NCBI GenBank assembly: GCA_963707965.1
Contig: CAVPRR010000004.1
Location: forward strand, 1-64,000
Length of the DNA stretch: 64,000 nt
DNA from: VRUE01 sp963707965
GTDB taxonomy: Bacteria > Actinomycetota > Thermoleophilia > Solirubrobacterales > 70-9
Direction of reading: 5' to 3'
In this document: piece after piece, positions 32,031 to 40,603 of the stretch
Layout: each line of letters opens with the position of its first letter
Position numbering within the stretch: the stretch's first letter is position 1
The notes under the pieces: model-generated
What the model saw: the letters and a program-made list of their open reading frames with translations, nothing else
Databases searched by the model: none
Told to the model about the DNA's origin: nothing
Position numbers and translations under genes: made by a program

Positions 32031-33857
32031 ATGGGAGAACCGGCAATCGGCTCGACCCTGGCGGGGTACCGGCTCGACGCGCTGATCGCACGGGGCGGGA
32101 TGGGGGTCGTCTACAGGGCGACGCACCTGGCGCTCGACCGGCCGGTGGCGCTGAAGGTGATCGCGCACCACCTCGCTGGGGAGGAGGGGTTCCGCGATCG
32201 CTTCCTGCGCGAGTCCCGCCTCGCCGCCCGCCTCGACCACCCCAACGTGGTTCCCATCTTGGACGCCCGCGAGGAGGAGGGCGAGCTGATCATCGCGATG
32301 CGCCTGATCGAGGATGGCGACCTGAAGAGGCGGATCGCCCAGCGGGGGCCGCTGCCGCCCGCGGAAGCGGTCGAGCTGCTCCGGCAGGTTGCGGATGCGC
32401 TCGACGCCGCCCATGCCGCGGGCATAGTCCACCGCGACGTCAAGCCCCACAACATCCTCCTGGAAGGGGAGCGCGCCTACCTCTCGGACTTCGGGCTCGC
32501 CAAGGCGCTCGGCGACTCGGGGGTCCTGAGCGGCGCATCGATCGTCGGCACCGTCGAGTACATGTCGCCCGAGCAGTGGCGGGGCGAGAAGGTCGGGCCG
32601 CCGGCCGATGTCTACTCGCTGGGATGCGTGCTCTACGAGACGCTGACCGGGGTCGTTCCCTTCGTCCGCCAGGCTGGCGACACCGAGCCCGAGATGCCAG
32701 AGGGCCTCGACACGGTGATCGAGCGCGCAGTTTCGAAGGACTCGGCCGCGCGCTACTCGACGGCCGGCGCACTGATCGAGGCGGCCCGCGAGCGCCAGGG
32801 CGCGACTCCAGCCGCGACCCGCGTTCTCTCTGCGCAGGAGGACCGGCCCACGGTTCGCCTGGGCGACGTCCCTCCCGGCCGTGCCCCCGGCCTCAGCCGC
32901 TGGCGACGCCCGCTCGCCGCCGGGTTCCTCGCTTGGCTTCTATCGGGGCTGGCCGTTTCTGCGGCGGCGATCGTCCTCGCCATCCTGCTGCTGGGAGGTG
33001 ACGACGTGTCGGTTTCGTCACCGATCCCTGTTGGCGCGGGCCCGTTGCGCCTCGCCGTCGGCGACGACGCGCTCTGGGTGACCAGCGCCGCGGACGGCAC
33101 CCTCTCGCGGATTGACCCGGAAACGAAGGAGGTGGTCGACTCGGTGCGGATCGGCAGGGGGATCTCGGGTGTCGCGGTCGGCGAAGGCTCCGTCTGGGTC
33201 ACCAGGCCACGTACGGGGGACGTGCTTCGCCTGGATCCCGCCGATTTCGCCGGGCAGCCGCCCGAGAGAATTGAGGTCGGCGGGCGGCCCGGCGCGATCG
33301 TCGTGGCCGGCGGCCGTGTCTGGGTGGCGGACGAGGATGGCGCGGGCGTCGCGGCGATCAATGCGCAGGGCGCCAGGGTGTTCAGGCGCGGCATAGCCCC
33401 CCAGGCGGTGCCGCTGCGACTCGCGGCCGGCGCCGGCGGCCTCTGGATCAGCAGCGCTTCGACCGGGACGATCCGCCGTGTCGACCTCGGAGACGCCGTC
33501 GCCGGCTCGGCGATCGCGGTCGGGCGCGGTCCATCCGGCATCACGGTCGGCGGCGGCATCGCTTGGGTCGCCAACAGCCGCGGCGACACCGTGATCCGGG
33601 TCGATCCGGCGACCCACACGCTGCTCGGCGACCCGATCGCGGTGGGCGACCGGCCCGGCGGGATCGACGCCGGCACCGACGCGGTCTGGGTCGCCAATGC
33701 CGGTGACGACAGCGTCACCCGGATCGCGATCGGGGATGGCAAGCCGATCGGCGACCCGGTGGCGGTTGGCAGCGCCCCCGGCGCCATTGTGGTCGGACGG
33801 GAAGCCGTCTGGGTCGCCAACAACGGCGACGGCACCGTCACTCGCATAGAGCCCTGA
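32031..33857 (+). CDS. PknB-type Ser/Thr kinase with external beta-propeller sensor
   Basis: 608 residues. The cytoplasmic kinase domain (about 12-265) has the Gly loop 'YRLDALIARGGMGVVYRA', the ATP-binding Lys in 'PVALKVIAHHL', the catalytic loop 'GIVHRDVKPHNILLEGE', 'YLSDFGLAKAL' (DFG) and 'GTVEYMSPEQWRG' (APE-like). A juxtamembrane linker is followed by one membrane helix ('LSGLAVSAAAIVLAILLLGG', about 305-325). The outside part is six NHL/YVTN-like repeats of about 42 residues, each containing 'LWVTS' or 'VWVAN' and ending 'RIDP' or 'RIE'. This is the PknD-like plan of signal input from outside and phosphorylation inside. The FHA gene at 28890 could encode a target. Confidence 0.9.
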   Translation: MGEPAIGSTLAGYRLDALIARGGMGVVYRATHLALDRPVALKVIAHHLAGEEGFRDRFLRESRLAARLDHPNVVPILDAREEEGELIIAMRLIEDGDLKRRIAQRGPLPPAEAVELLRQVADALDAAHAAGIVHRDVKPHNILLEGERAYLSDFGLAKALGDSGVLSGASIVGTVEYMSPEQWRGEKVGPPADVYSLGCVLYETLTGVVPFVRQAGDTEPEMPEGLDTVIERAVSKDSAARYSTAGALIEAARERQGATPAATRVLSAQEDRPTVRLGDVPPGRAPGLSRWRRPLAAGFLAWLLSGLAVSAAAIVLAILLLGGDDVSVSSPIPVGAGPLRLAVGDDALWVTSAADGTLSRIDPETKEVVDSVRIGRGISGVAVGEGSVWVTRPRTGDVLRLDPADFAGQPPERIEVGGRPGAIVVAGGRVWVADEDGAGVAAINAQGARVFRRGIAPQAVPLRLAAGAGGLWISSASTGTIRRVDLGDAVAGSAIAVGRGPSGITVGGGIAWVANSRGDTVIRVDPATHTLLGDPIAVGDRPGGIDAGTDAVWVANAGDDSVTRIAIGDGKPIGDPVAVGSAPGAIVVGREAVWVANNGDGTVTRIEP

Positions 33858-33986
33858 CCGCCGCCGGTCGCTGACATGTTTCCGCCCCGATGCGCCGGAA
33901 GCGGGAGATATAGGAGGTTCCTGCCGGGCCAAAGACGCCGTTTCAATGCCCGGAACACCGTTTCCACGTAATACATGGAATCGAAG

Positions 33987-34130
33987 TTCCGGGCTCGCCA
34001 GCGGGAGAGGTTCCGGGCTCGCCAGCGGGAGAGGTTCCGGGCTCGCCAGCGGGAGAGGTTCCGGGCTCGCCAGCGGGAGAGGTTCCGGGCTCGCCAGCGG
34101 GAGGTGTTCCGGCCTTGACGGCGGGAGAGG
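33987..34130. repeat. 24-bp tandem repeat, six copies, between the kinase gene and tkt
   Basis: Unit TTCCGGGCTCGCCAGCGGGA plus GAGG starts at 33987, 34011, 34035, 34059, 34083 and 34107. The first four are identical, the fifth has an altered end and the sixth is degenerate. All frames are open through it because 24 is a multiple of three, which produces false ORFs on both strands. Otherwise 33858-34226 holds no gene I can support. Confidence 0.9.
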
Positions 34131-34226
34131 TTGGCGCCGTTTCCGGCCCATCGGCAAGGGCTTGGGGATGCGGCCCGGTCGGAACCGACGGGCCGCTCAC
34201 CCGACTCGATAGGGTCGAAGGGACGG

Positions 34227-36326
34227 ATGGCGTCCGAGGGAACGACAGCTCGCGGCGGACAGGCGGATATCGACCGGCTCTGCATCAACACCATTCGCAC
34301 CCTGTCGATCGATGCGATCCAGAAGGCCAACTCGGGCCATCCTGGGACGCCGATGTCGATGGCCCCGGTCGCCTACACGCTGTGGCAGCGCTTCCTGCGC
34401 TTTGACCCCGCCGACCCGATCTGGCCCGGCCGCGATCGCTTCGTCCTCTCCGCCGGACACGCGTCGATGCTGCTCTACGCGTTGCTCCATCTGGCGGACG
34501 TGCGGGCCGTCGAACCCGACTACGAGGTCGTCGGCGCGCCGGCGGTCAGCCTCGAGGACATCAAACGCTTCCGCCAGCTCGACTCGCGCACCCCCGGTCA
34601 CCCCGAGTACCGCTGGACCTCAGGGGTCGAGGCCACCACCGGCCCGCTCGGGCAGGGGATCGCAACCTCGGTCGGGATGGCGATCTCCTCCAAGTGGCAG
34701 GGCGCCCGCTACAACCACCCCGGATTCGAGCTGTTCGACTTCGATGTCTACGCGATCGCCGGCGACGGCTGTCTGATGGAGGGCGTCTCCAACGAAGCGG
34801 CCTCGATCGCCGGCCACCTGGAGCTCGACAACCTCTGCTGGATCTACGACAACAACCACATCACGATCGACGGCAAAACCCGAATCGCCTATGGAGACGA
34901 TGCCGCGGCGCGCTTCATGGGCTACGGCTGGAACGTGACCCGGGTCGGCGACGCAAACGACACGGAATTGGTGGCCAAAGCCTTCGAGGAGTTCAGGGGC
35001 GAGCGGGGCCGCCCGACCCTGATCATCGTCGACAGCCACATCGGATATGGCTCCCCGCACAAGCAGGACACCGCCGCCGCGCACGGCGAACCGCTCGGCG
35101 ATGACGAGGTGCGGGAGACGAAGCGTGCCTACGGTTGGCCCGAGGACGCCGAGTTCCTCGTCCCCGATGGTGTCAGGGAGCACTTTGCAGCGGGGATCGG
35201 CAGGCGGGGCGCCGAGCTTCGAGCCGCGTGGGAGGAGAGGCTGGCGGATTACGCCAAGGAGCACCCCGACCTGGCTGCCGAGATCGACGCGACCCAGAGG
35301 CGGGAGCTGCCGGAGGGGTGGGATGCCGCAATCCCCAGCTTCGAGGCCGACGAGAAGGGGCTGGCGACCCGCAAGGCGTCCAACCAGGTCGAGAACGCGA
35401 TCGGGGAGCGGCTGCCCTGGCTGCTGGCCGGGTCCGCCGACCTCACCGACTCGACATCCGTGCGCCTGGACTTCGACGGCGTCGAGGACTTCGAGCCTGG
35501 CGCCTTCGGGGGCCGCCAGCTCCACTACGGGATCCGCGAGCACGAGGCGGCGGCGATCTCAAACGGCCTCTCGCTCTCAAAGCTGCGCCCCCTCTGGTCG
35601 ACCTATCTCACCTTCTCCGACTACGCGCGGCCGGCGATCCGGCTCTCGGCGCTGATGGAGTTGCCGGTGATCCACGTCTTCACCCACGACTCGATCGGCC
35701 TCGGCGAGGACGGGCCGACCCACCAGCCGGTCGAGCAGCTCGCCTCGCTGCGCGCGATTCCCGGCCTCGACGTGATCCGCCCCGCCGACGCCAACGAGGT
35801 CGCCGAGGCGTGGCGGGTGGCGATCGACCGCACCCACCAGCCGGTCGCCCTCGTGCTCACGCGCCAGAGCGTCCCGGTCCTCGACCGCTCCACCTACGCC
35901 TCGGCGGAGGGGCTGCGGCGCGGCGGCTACGTGCTGGCCGACCCCGACGGTGGCGATCCGGAGGTGATCCTGATCGCGACCGGCAGCGAGGTGGCGCTGG
36001 TGGTCGCCGCGCACGAGGAGCTGAGCGCCGACGGCATCCGCTCGCGCATCGTCAGCCTGCCGTGCTGGGAGCTGTTCGACCGCCAGGACGCCGACTACCG
36101 CGAAGAGGTGCTGCCGCCGCAGATCACCGCACGGGTCTCGGTCGAGGAGGCCTCGACGATCGGCTGGGACCACTACGTCGGTGCGGAGGGGACGCGGATC
36201 GGCATGCACACCTTCGGCACCTCGGCTCCACTCAAGGACGTCCAATCCAAGTTCGGGTTCACCCCGGACCGTGTCGTCGAGGCAGCTCGCGAGGTGCTTG
36301 AAAGGGGCGGCGCGCGAGGTGGTTGA
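34227..36326 (+). CDS. tkt: Transketolase
   Basis: 699 residues. A thiamine-diphosphate enzyme moving two-carbon units between sugar phosphates. The N-terminal domain has 'TLSIDAIQKANSGHPGTPMS' (conserved SGHPG) and 'SGVEATTGPLGQGIATSVGM'. The ThDP/Mg site is 'YAIAGDGCLMEGVSNEAASI', then 'NLCWIYDNNHITIDGKT'. The central domain has the catalytic Glu in 'LHYGIREHEAAAISNGLSL' and 'FTHDSIGLGEDGPTHQPVEQ', a transketolase hallmark. The start is ATG 34227; the frame is open further upstream only through the 24-bp repeats. It heads a tkt-tal-pgi run. Confidence 0.95.
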   Translation: MASEGTTARGGQADIDRLCINTIRTLSIDAIQKANSGHPGTPMSMAPVAYTLWQRFLRFDPADPIWPGRDRFVLSAGHASMLLYALLHLADVRAVEPDYEVVGAPAVSLEDIKRFRQLDSRTPGHPEYRWTSGVEATTGPLGQGIATSVGMAISSKWQGARYNHPGFELFDFDVYAIAGDGCLMEGVSNEAASIAGHLELDNLCWIYDNNHITIDGKTRIAYGDDAAARFMGYGWNVTRVGDANDTELVAKAFEEFRGERGRPTLIIVDSHIGYGSPHKQDTAAAHGEPLGDDEVRETKRAYGWPEDAEFLVPDGVREHFAAGIGRRGAELRAAWEERLADYAKEHPDLAAEIDATQRRELPEGWDAAIPSFEADEKGLATRKASNQVENAIGERLPWLLAGSADLTDSTSVRLDFDGVEDFEPGAFGGRQLHYGIREHEAAAISNGLSLSKLRPLWSTYLTFSDYARPAIRLSALMELPVIHVFTHDSIGLGEDGPTHQPVEQLASLRAIPGLDVIRPADANEVAEAWRVAIDRTHQPVALVLTRQSVPVLDRSTYASAEGLRRGGYVLADPDGGDPEVILIATGSEVALVVAAHEELSADGIRSRIVSLPCWELFDRQDADYREEVLPPQITARVSVEEASTIGWDHYVGAEGTRIGMHTFGTSAPLKDVQSKFGFTPDRVVEAAREVLERGGARGG

Positions 36327-36365
36327 GAGGGCGAAGGGAGCGCGTAAGCGAGCGGAGGGAGCGCT

Positions 36366-37448
36366 GTGAATCCAACCGAGCAGCTGCACGACCTGGGCCA
36401 GAGCCTCTGGCTCGACAACATCACCCGCACGATGCTGGGCGATGGAAGCCTGGGCCGCTACATCGACGAGCTTTCCGTCACCGGCCTCACCTCAAACCCG
36501 ACGATCTTCGACAGGGCGATCTCCGGCGGTGACGCCTACGACGAGCAGGTGGCCGCGGCCGGACCGGGCACCGGGTCCCCCGAGGAGCTCTTCTTCGAGC
36601 TGGCGCTTGCCGACCTGCGCGAGGCGGCCGACCTCTTCGCACCCGTCCACAGCCGCACAGATGGCGTCGACGGCTGGGTCTCGCTCGAGGTCTCACCGCT
36701 GCTCGCCGACGACACCGCCGCCACGATCGCGCAGGCGACGAAGCTGCACGGCGAGGCCGCCCGCGAGAACCTCTTCATCAAGATCCCCGGCACCGGTGCC
36801 GGTCGGGCCGCGATCGAGGAGGCGATCTTCGCCGGCGTCCCGGTCAACGTCACCCTGCTCTTCTCCCGCGCGCACTACCTCGGCGCCGCCGAGGCCTACA
36901 TGCGGGGAGTCGAGCGGCGCATCAGGGCGGGGCGGGACCCGGCGGTCGGCTCCGTCGCCTCGATCTTCGTCAGCCGCTGGGACAAGGCCGTGACGGACAC
37001 GGTGCCGGACGAGCTGCGCGACAGGCTTGGGATCGCGATCGCGATGCTCACCTACCAGGCCTACCGCGAGCTGCTGGATTCCGAGCGCTGGCAGCGCCTC
37101 GCCAACGAGGGCGCCCGCCCGCAGCGGCTGCTCTGGGCGAGCACCGGCACCAAGGACCCGGACGCCCCCGATGTCCTCTACATAGAGGCGCTGGCGGCGC
37201 CGTTCACGGTCAACACGATGCCCGAGGCCACGCTGAAGGACTTTGCCGACCACGGCTCGGTGCGCGAGCCACTGCCCGAGGACGGCGGCGACGCGGAGGC
37301 GGTGCTTACCGAGTTCGGCACCGCCGGGATCGACGCCGAGGCGCTCGCCGCGCGGCTCCAGGAGGAGGGCAAGCAGAGCTTCGACGATTCCTGGGCGGAC
37401 CTGTTGAAGTCGATCGACTCCGAGCGCGAGCGTCTGGCGACGTCATGA
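36366..37448 (+). CDS. tal: Transaldolase
   Basis: 360 residues, the longer (TalB/TAL-PGI-type) form found in actinobacteria. Moves a three-carbon dihydroxyacetone unit between sugar phosphates. The start 'LHDLGQSLWLDNITRTML' is followed by 'VTGLTSNPTIFDRAISGG' (TSNPT motif), 'WVSLEVSPLLADDT', 'NLFIKIPGTGAGRAAIEEAI' (the KIP Lys is the Schiff-base residue) and 'VPVNVTLLFSRAHY'. It starts at GTG 36366, 39 nt after tkt, and ends overlapping pgi by 4 nt (ATGA). Confidence 0.94.
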   Translation: MNPTEQLHDLGQSLWLDNITRTMLGDGSLGRYIDELSVTGLTSNPTIFDRAISGGDAYDEQVAAAGPGTGSPEELFFELALADLREAADLFAPVHSRTDGVDGWVSLEVSPLLADDTAATIAQATKLHGEAARENLFIKIPGTGAGRAAIEEAIFAGVPVNVTLLFSRAHYLGAAEAYMRGVERRIRAGRDPAVGSVASIFVSRWDKAVTDTVPDELRDRLGIAIAMLTYQAYRELLDSERWQRLANEGARPQRLLWASTGTKDPDAPDVLYIEALAAPFTVNTMPEATLKDFADHGSVREPLPEDGGDAEAVLTEFGTAGIDAEALAARLQEEGKQSFDDSWADLLKSIDSERERLATS

Positions 37449-39163
37449 GCGCTGGGAAAGGTTCTCCCATGGGCACCGTCCCGTTGCGGGAGTGCGGGCC
37501 ATGGCAGGCGCTGGAGAGGCACTTCGCCGAGCTTCAGGGCGTCCGCCTGCGGGAGCTCTTCGATTCGGACTCGGAGCGGGGCGAGCGCCTGGTGGCCGAC
37601 GGTGCCGGCCTGCACCTCGACTTCTCCAAGAACCGGATCACCGACGAGACGCTGATCCTGCTCGGCGAGCTGGCTCGCGAGCGCGGCGTCGAGGAGCGGC
37701 GCGAGGCGATGTTCGCCGGCGAGCACATCAACGTCTCCGAGGACCGCGCCGTGCTCCACGTGGCGCTGCGGATGCCGCGCGAGCGCTCGCTCCTGGTCGA
37801 CGGGGTCGACGTCGTGAAGGAGGTCCACGCGGTGCTCGACCGGATGGCCGCCTTCGCTGAGCGGGTCAGATCGGGCGAGTGGAAGGGTCACACCGGCAGG
37901 CCGATCCGCAACGTCGTCAACGTCGGCATCGGCGGCTCCGACCTCGGCCCGGTGATGGCGTATGAGGCACTGCGCCACTTCAGCCTCCGCGACATGACCT
38001 TTCGCTTCGTCTCCAACGTCGACGGCACCGACTTCGCCGAGTGCACCCGGGACCTCGATCCCGAGGAGACCCTGTTCGTGATCGCCTCGAAGACCTTTAC
38101 GACCCTGGAGACGATGACCAACGCGCGCACCGCCCGCGAGTGGGCGCTGGCCGGGCTGGGCGGCGAGGAGGCGGCGATCGCCAGGCACTTCGTCGCCGTC
38201 TCCACCAACGCCGAGCAGGTGGCCGGCTTCGGTATCGACACAGAGAACATGTTCGGCTTCTGGGAGTGGGTTGGGGGTCGCTACTCGATGGACTCCGCGA
38301 TCGGACTCTCGACCATGCTGGCCATCGGACCGGCGCAGTTCGCCGAGATGCTGGCCGGCTTCCATGCGATGGACGAGCACTTCCGCGAGGCGCCGCTGGC
38401 CGAGAACCTGCCCGCGCTGATGGGGCTGCTCTCTGTCTGGTACGGCGATTTCTTCGGCGCCCAGACCTGCGCGGTGCTGCCCTACGATCAGTACCTGCAC
38501 CGCTTCCCGGCCTACCTGCAGCAGCTGACGATGGAGTCCAACGGCAAGCACGTCACGCTGGACGGCAGCCAGGTCGGCTACGACACCGGGGCGATCTTCT
38601 GGGGCGAGCCGGGGACCAATGGCCAGCATTCCTTCTACCAGCTGATCCACCAGGGAACGCGGCTGATTCCCTGCGACTTCATCGGCTTCATGCGCTCCAA
38701 CAACCCGCTCGGCGGGCACCACGACCTGCTGGTCTCGAACGTCTTCGCGCAGGCTGAGGCGCTCGCCTTCGGCAAGACCCCCGAACAGGTGCGGGAGGAG
38801 GGGACGGCGGAGGAGGTCATCCCGCACCGGGTGATGGAGGGCAACCGTCCCTCGAACACGATCCTTGCCGAGCGGCTGACACCGCACACGCTGGGCACTC
38901 TGGTCGCCCTGTACGAGCACAGCGTCTTCACCCAGGGGGCCGTCTGGGGGATCGACTCCTTCGACCAGTGGGGCGTCGAGCTGGGCAAGGTGCTGGCGAA
39001 GCGGATCGTCCCCGAGCTGCAGGCCGATGAGGAGCCGAAGCTCAGCCACGACAGCTCCACAAACGCACTGATCCGCCGCTACCGTCAGGCGAGGCGGGAG
39101 GCGGTCCCCGCTCCCGGCGAGCCCCCGGCTGGCCGGGGGCAAACGGCGAGCTCCGGGGACTAG
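37445..39163 (+). CDS. pgi: Glucose-6-phosphate isomerase
   Basis: 572 residues. Interconverts glucose 6-phosphate and fructose 6-phosphate. It shows 'RNVVNVGIGGSDLGPVMAYE' (phosphate-binding), 'FVIASKTFTTLETMTNART', 'FGFWEWVGGRYSMDSAIGLS' (signature 1 region with 'GGRYS'), 'MESNGKHVTLDG', 'FWGEPGTNGQHSFYQLIHQG' (catalytic Glu/His region) and 'WGVELGKVLAKRI' (signature 2, catalytic Lys). All motifs are intact. Coupled to tal, it returns fructose 6-phosphate from the non-oxidative branch to Zwf, closing a pentose phosphate cycle. The C-terminal 25 residues are a disordered Pro/Gly tail. Confidence 0.95.
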   Translation: MSAGKGSPMGTVPLRECGPWQALERHFAELQGVRLRELFDSDSERGERLVADGAGLHLDFSKNRITDETLILLGELARERGVEERREAMFAGEHINVSEDRAVLHVALRMPRERSLLVDGVDVVKEVHAVLDRMAAFAERVRSGEWKGHTGRPIRNVVNVGIGGSDLGPVMAYEALRHFSLRDMTFRFVSNVDGTDFAECTRDLDPEETLFVIASKTFTTLETMTNARTAREWALAGLGGEEAAIARHFVAVSTNAEQVAGFGIDTENMFGFWEWVGGRYSMDSAIGLSTMLAIGPAQFAEMLAGFHAMDEHFREAPLAENLPALMGLLSVWYGDFFGAQTCAVLPYDQYLHRFPAYLQQLTMESNGKHVTLDGSQVGYDTGAIFWGEPGTNGQHSFYQLIHQGTRLIPCDFIGFMRSNNPLGGHHDLLVSNVFAQAEALAFGKTPEQVREEGTAEEVIPHRVMEGNRPSNTILAERLTPHTLGTLVALYEHSVFTQGAVWGIDSFDQWGVELGKVLAKRIVPELQADEEPKLSHDSSTNALIRRYRQARREAVPAPGEPPAGRGQTASSGD

Positions 39164-39166
39164 GGA

Positions 39167-40558
39167 GTGCTCCTCCTCGACCCCCTACCGCTCGCCGCGT
39201 CGGAGTCCAACCTGCTCGCGGCGCGCGAGCTGATGGCGTTCACGCTCGGCTTCCATATCGTCCTCGCCTGCCTCGGTGTCGCCCTGCCGGCGATGATTCT
39301 GATCGCCAACTGGCTTGGGCTGAGGCGCGGCGATGAGGACGCGATGCGGCTGGCGCGGCGCTGGTCGAAGGCGATGGCCGTCACCTTCGCGGTCGGCGCC
39401 GTCACCGGGACGGTCCTCAGCTTCGAGTTCGGCCTCCTCTGGCCGCACTTCATGGCGCGCTTCGGCGACGCGTTCGGGATCGCCTTCGCGATCGAGGGGA
39501 TCTTCTTCTTCACCGAGGCGATCTTCCTGGCGGTCTACATCTATGGCTGGAAGCGGCTGACCGGCTGGGCGCACTTCTGGTCGGGGGTCCCGATGGTTAT
39601 CACCGGAGTGGGCGGCGCCTTCGCGGTCGTCACCGCCAACTCGTGGATGAACCAGCCCCAGGGCTTCATCCTCGACGGCGCCGGCAGCGTGGTCGAGACG
39701 GAACCGCTGAAGATCCTCTTCAACCCCGCCTGGGGGTATGAGGTCCCGCACATGATCCTCGCCGCCTACATGGTCGCGGGTTTCCTCGTCGCCTCGATCT
39801 ACGCGGTCGGGATGCTGCGCGGGAGGCGCGATCGCCTCCACCGGCTGGGGCTGCTGATCCCGCTCGTCGTCGCCTCCATCGCCACCCCGATCCAGCTCTT
39901 CGTCGGCGACATCGCGGCCCGGGCCGTCGCCGACCACCAGCCGGCCAAGTTCGCCGGCATGGAGTGCATCCAGGAAACGGGAACGAACCAGACCGAGTAC
40001 GTGGGCGGCATCTGCACGAGCGACGGCGTCAAGGGGGCGATCGGCATCCCCGGCCTCGACTCCCTGCTGGTCGGGTTCAGCACCGACACCGAGGTGACGG
40101 GACTCGACTCGATTCCGCCACAGAACCGCCCGCCCGCGAACACCCTGCTGCACCTCGCTTTCGACGCGATGGTCGGGATCGGCACGGCGCTGCTGGCGCT
40201 CGGTGCCTGGCTTGCGCTCGCCTGGTGGCGGCGGCGCGACATCCCGCGCACGCCGTGGTTCCTGCGCGCCGTCGCGGTCGCCGGCGCTGCCGCGGTCCTG
40301 GCGCTGTGGTGCGGCTGGATCGTCACCGAGGTGGGGCGCCAGCCGTGGATCGTGCAGGGGTTCATGCGCACCTCCGAGGCGGTTACGCGGGCGGATGGGA
40401 TCTGGTTCGCCTTCGCCGTCGTCGTGGCGCTGTATGGGGCACTCGGCACCGGGGCGATCCTCGCCCTGCGCTCGATGTCCCGGCGCTGGCGGACCGAGGA
40501 GGGGGAGGCCCTGGAGGCCGGCGAGATTCCCTACGGGCCCCCCGGCGAGGTACGGTGA
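39167..40558 (+). CDS. cydA: Cytochrome bd oxidase subunit I
   Basis: 463 residues with nine hydrophobic helices. The heme ligands are expected at the His of 'LMAFTLGFHIVLACLG' (b595) and at the later His and Met positions. The signature 'WCGWIVTEVGRQPWIVQG' (GWxxxExGRQPW) is complete. The quinol-binding loop is short ('KFAGMECIQETGTNQ'), so this is the Q-loop-short type. It starts with GTG just 3 nt after pgi. Together with CydB it reduces oxygen to water from quinol at high oxygen affinity and without proton pumping. Confidence 0.92.
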   Translation: MLLLDPLPLAASESNLLAARELMAFTLGFHIVLACLGVALPAMILIANWLGLRRGDEDAMRLARRWSKAMAVTFAVGAVTGTVLSFEFGLLWPHFMARFGDAFGIAFAIEGIFFFTEAIFLAVYIYGWKRLTGWAHFWSGVPMVITGVGGAFAVVTANSWMNQPQGFILDGAGSVVETEPLKILFNPAWGYEVPHMILAAYMVAGFLVASIYAVGMLRGRRDRLHRLGLLIPLVVASIATPIQLFVGDIAARAVADHQPAKFAGMECIQETGTNQTEYVGGICTSDGVKGAIGIPGLDSLLVGFSTDTEVTGLDSIPPQNRPPANTLLHLAFDAMVGIGTALLALGAWLALAWWRRRDIPRTPWFLRAVAVAGAAAVLALWCGWIVTEVGRQPWIVQGFMRTSEAVTRADGIWFAFAVVVALYGALGTGAILALRSMSRRWRTEEGEALEAGEIPYGPPGEVR

Positions 40559-40603
40559 TCGCCTGTTGATGGTGCGACAGGCAAGGCGTGAGAGGCTGCT
40601 CCC

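Noticed and set aside
33943..34212. Repetitive proteins (GLASGRGS-type and its complement) encoded by the 24-bp repeat
   Set aside because: All frames of a 24-bp repeat are open by chance. There is no start signal, and the coding potential outside the repeat is poor.
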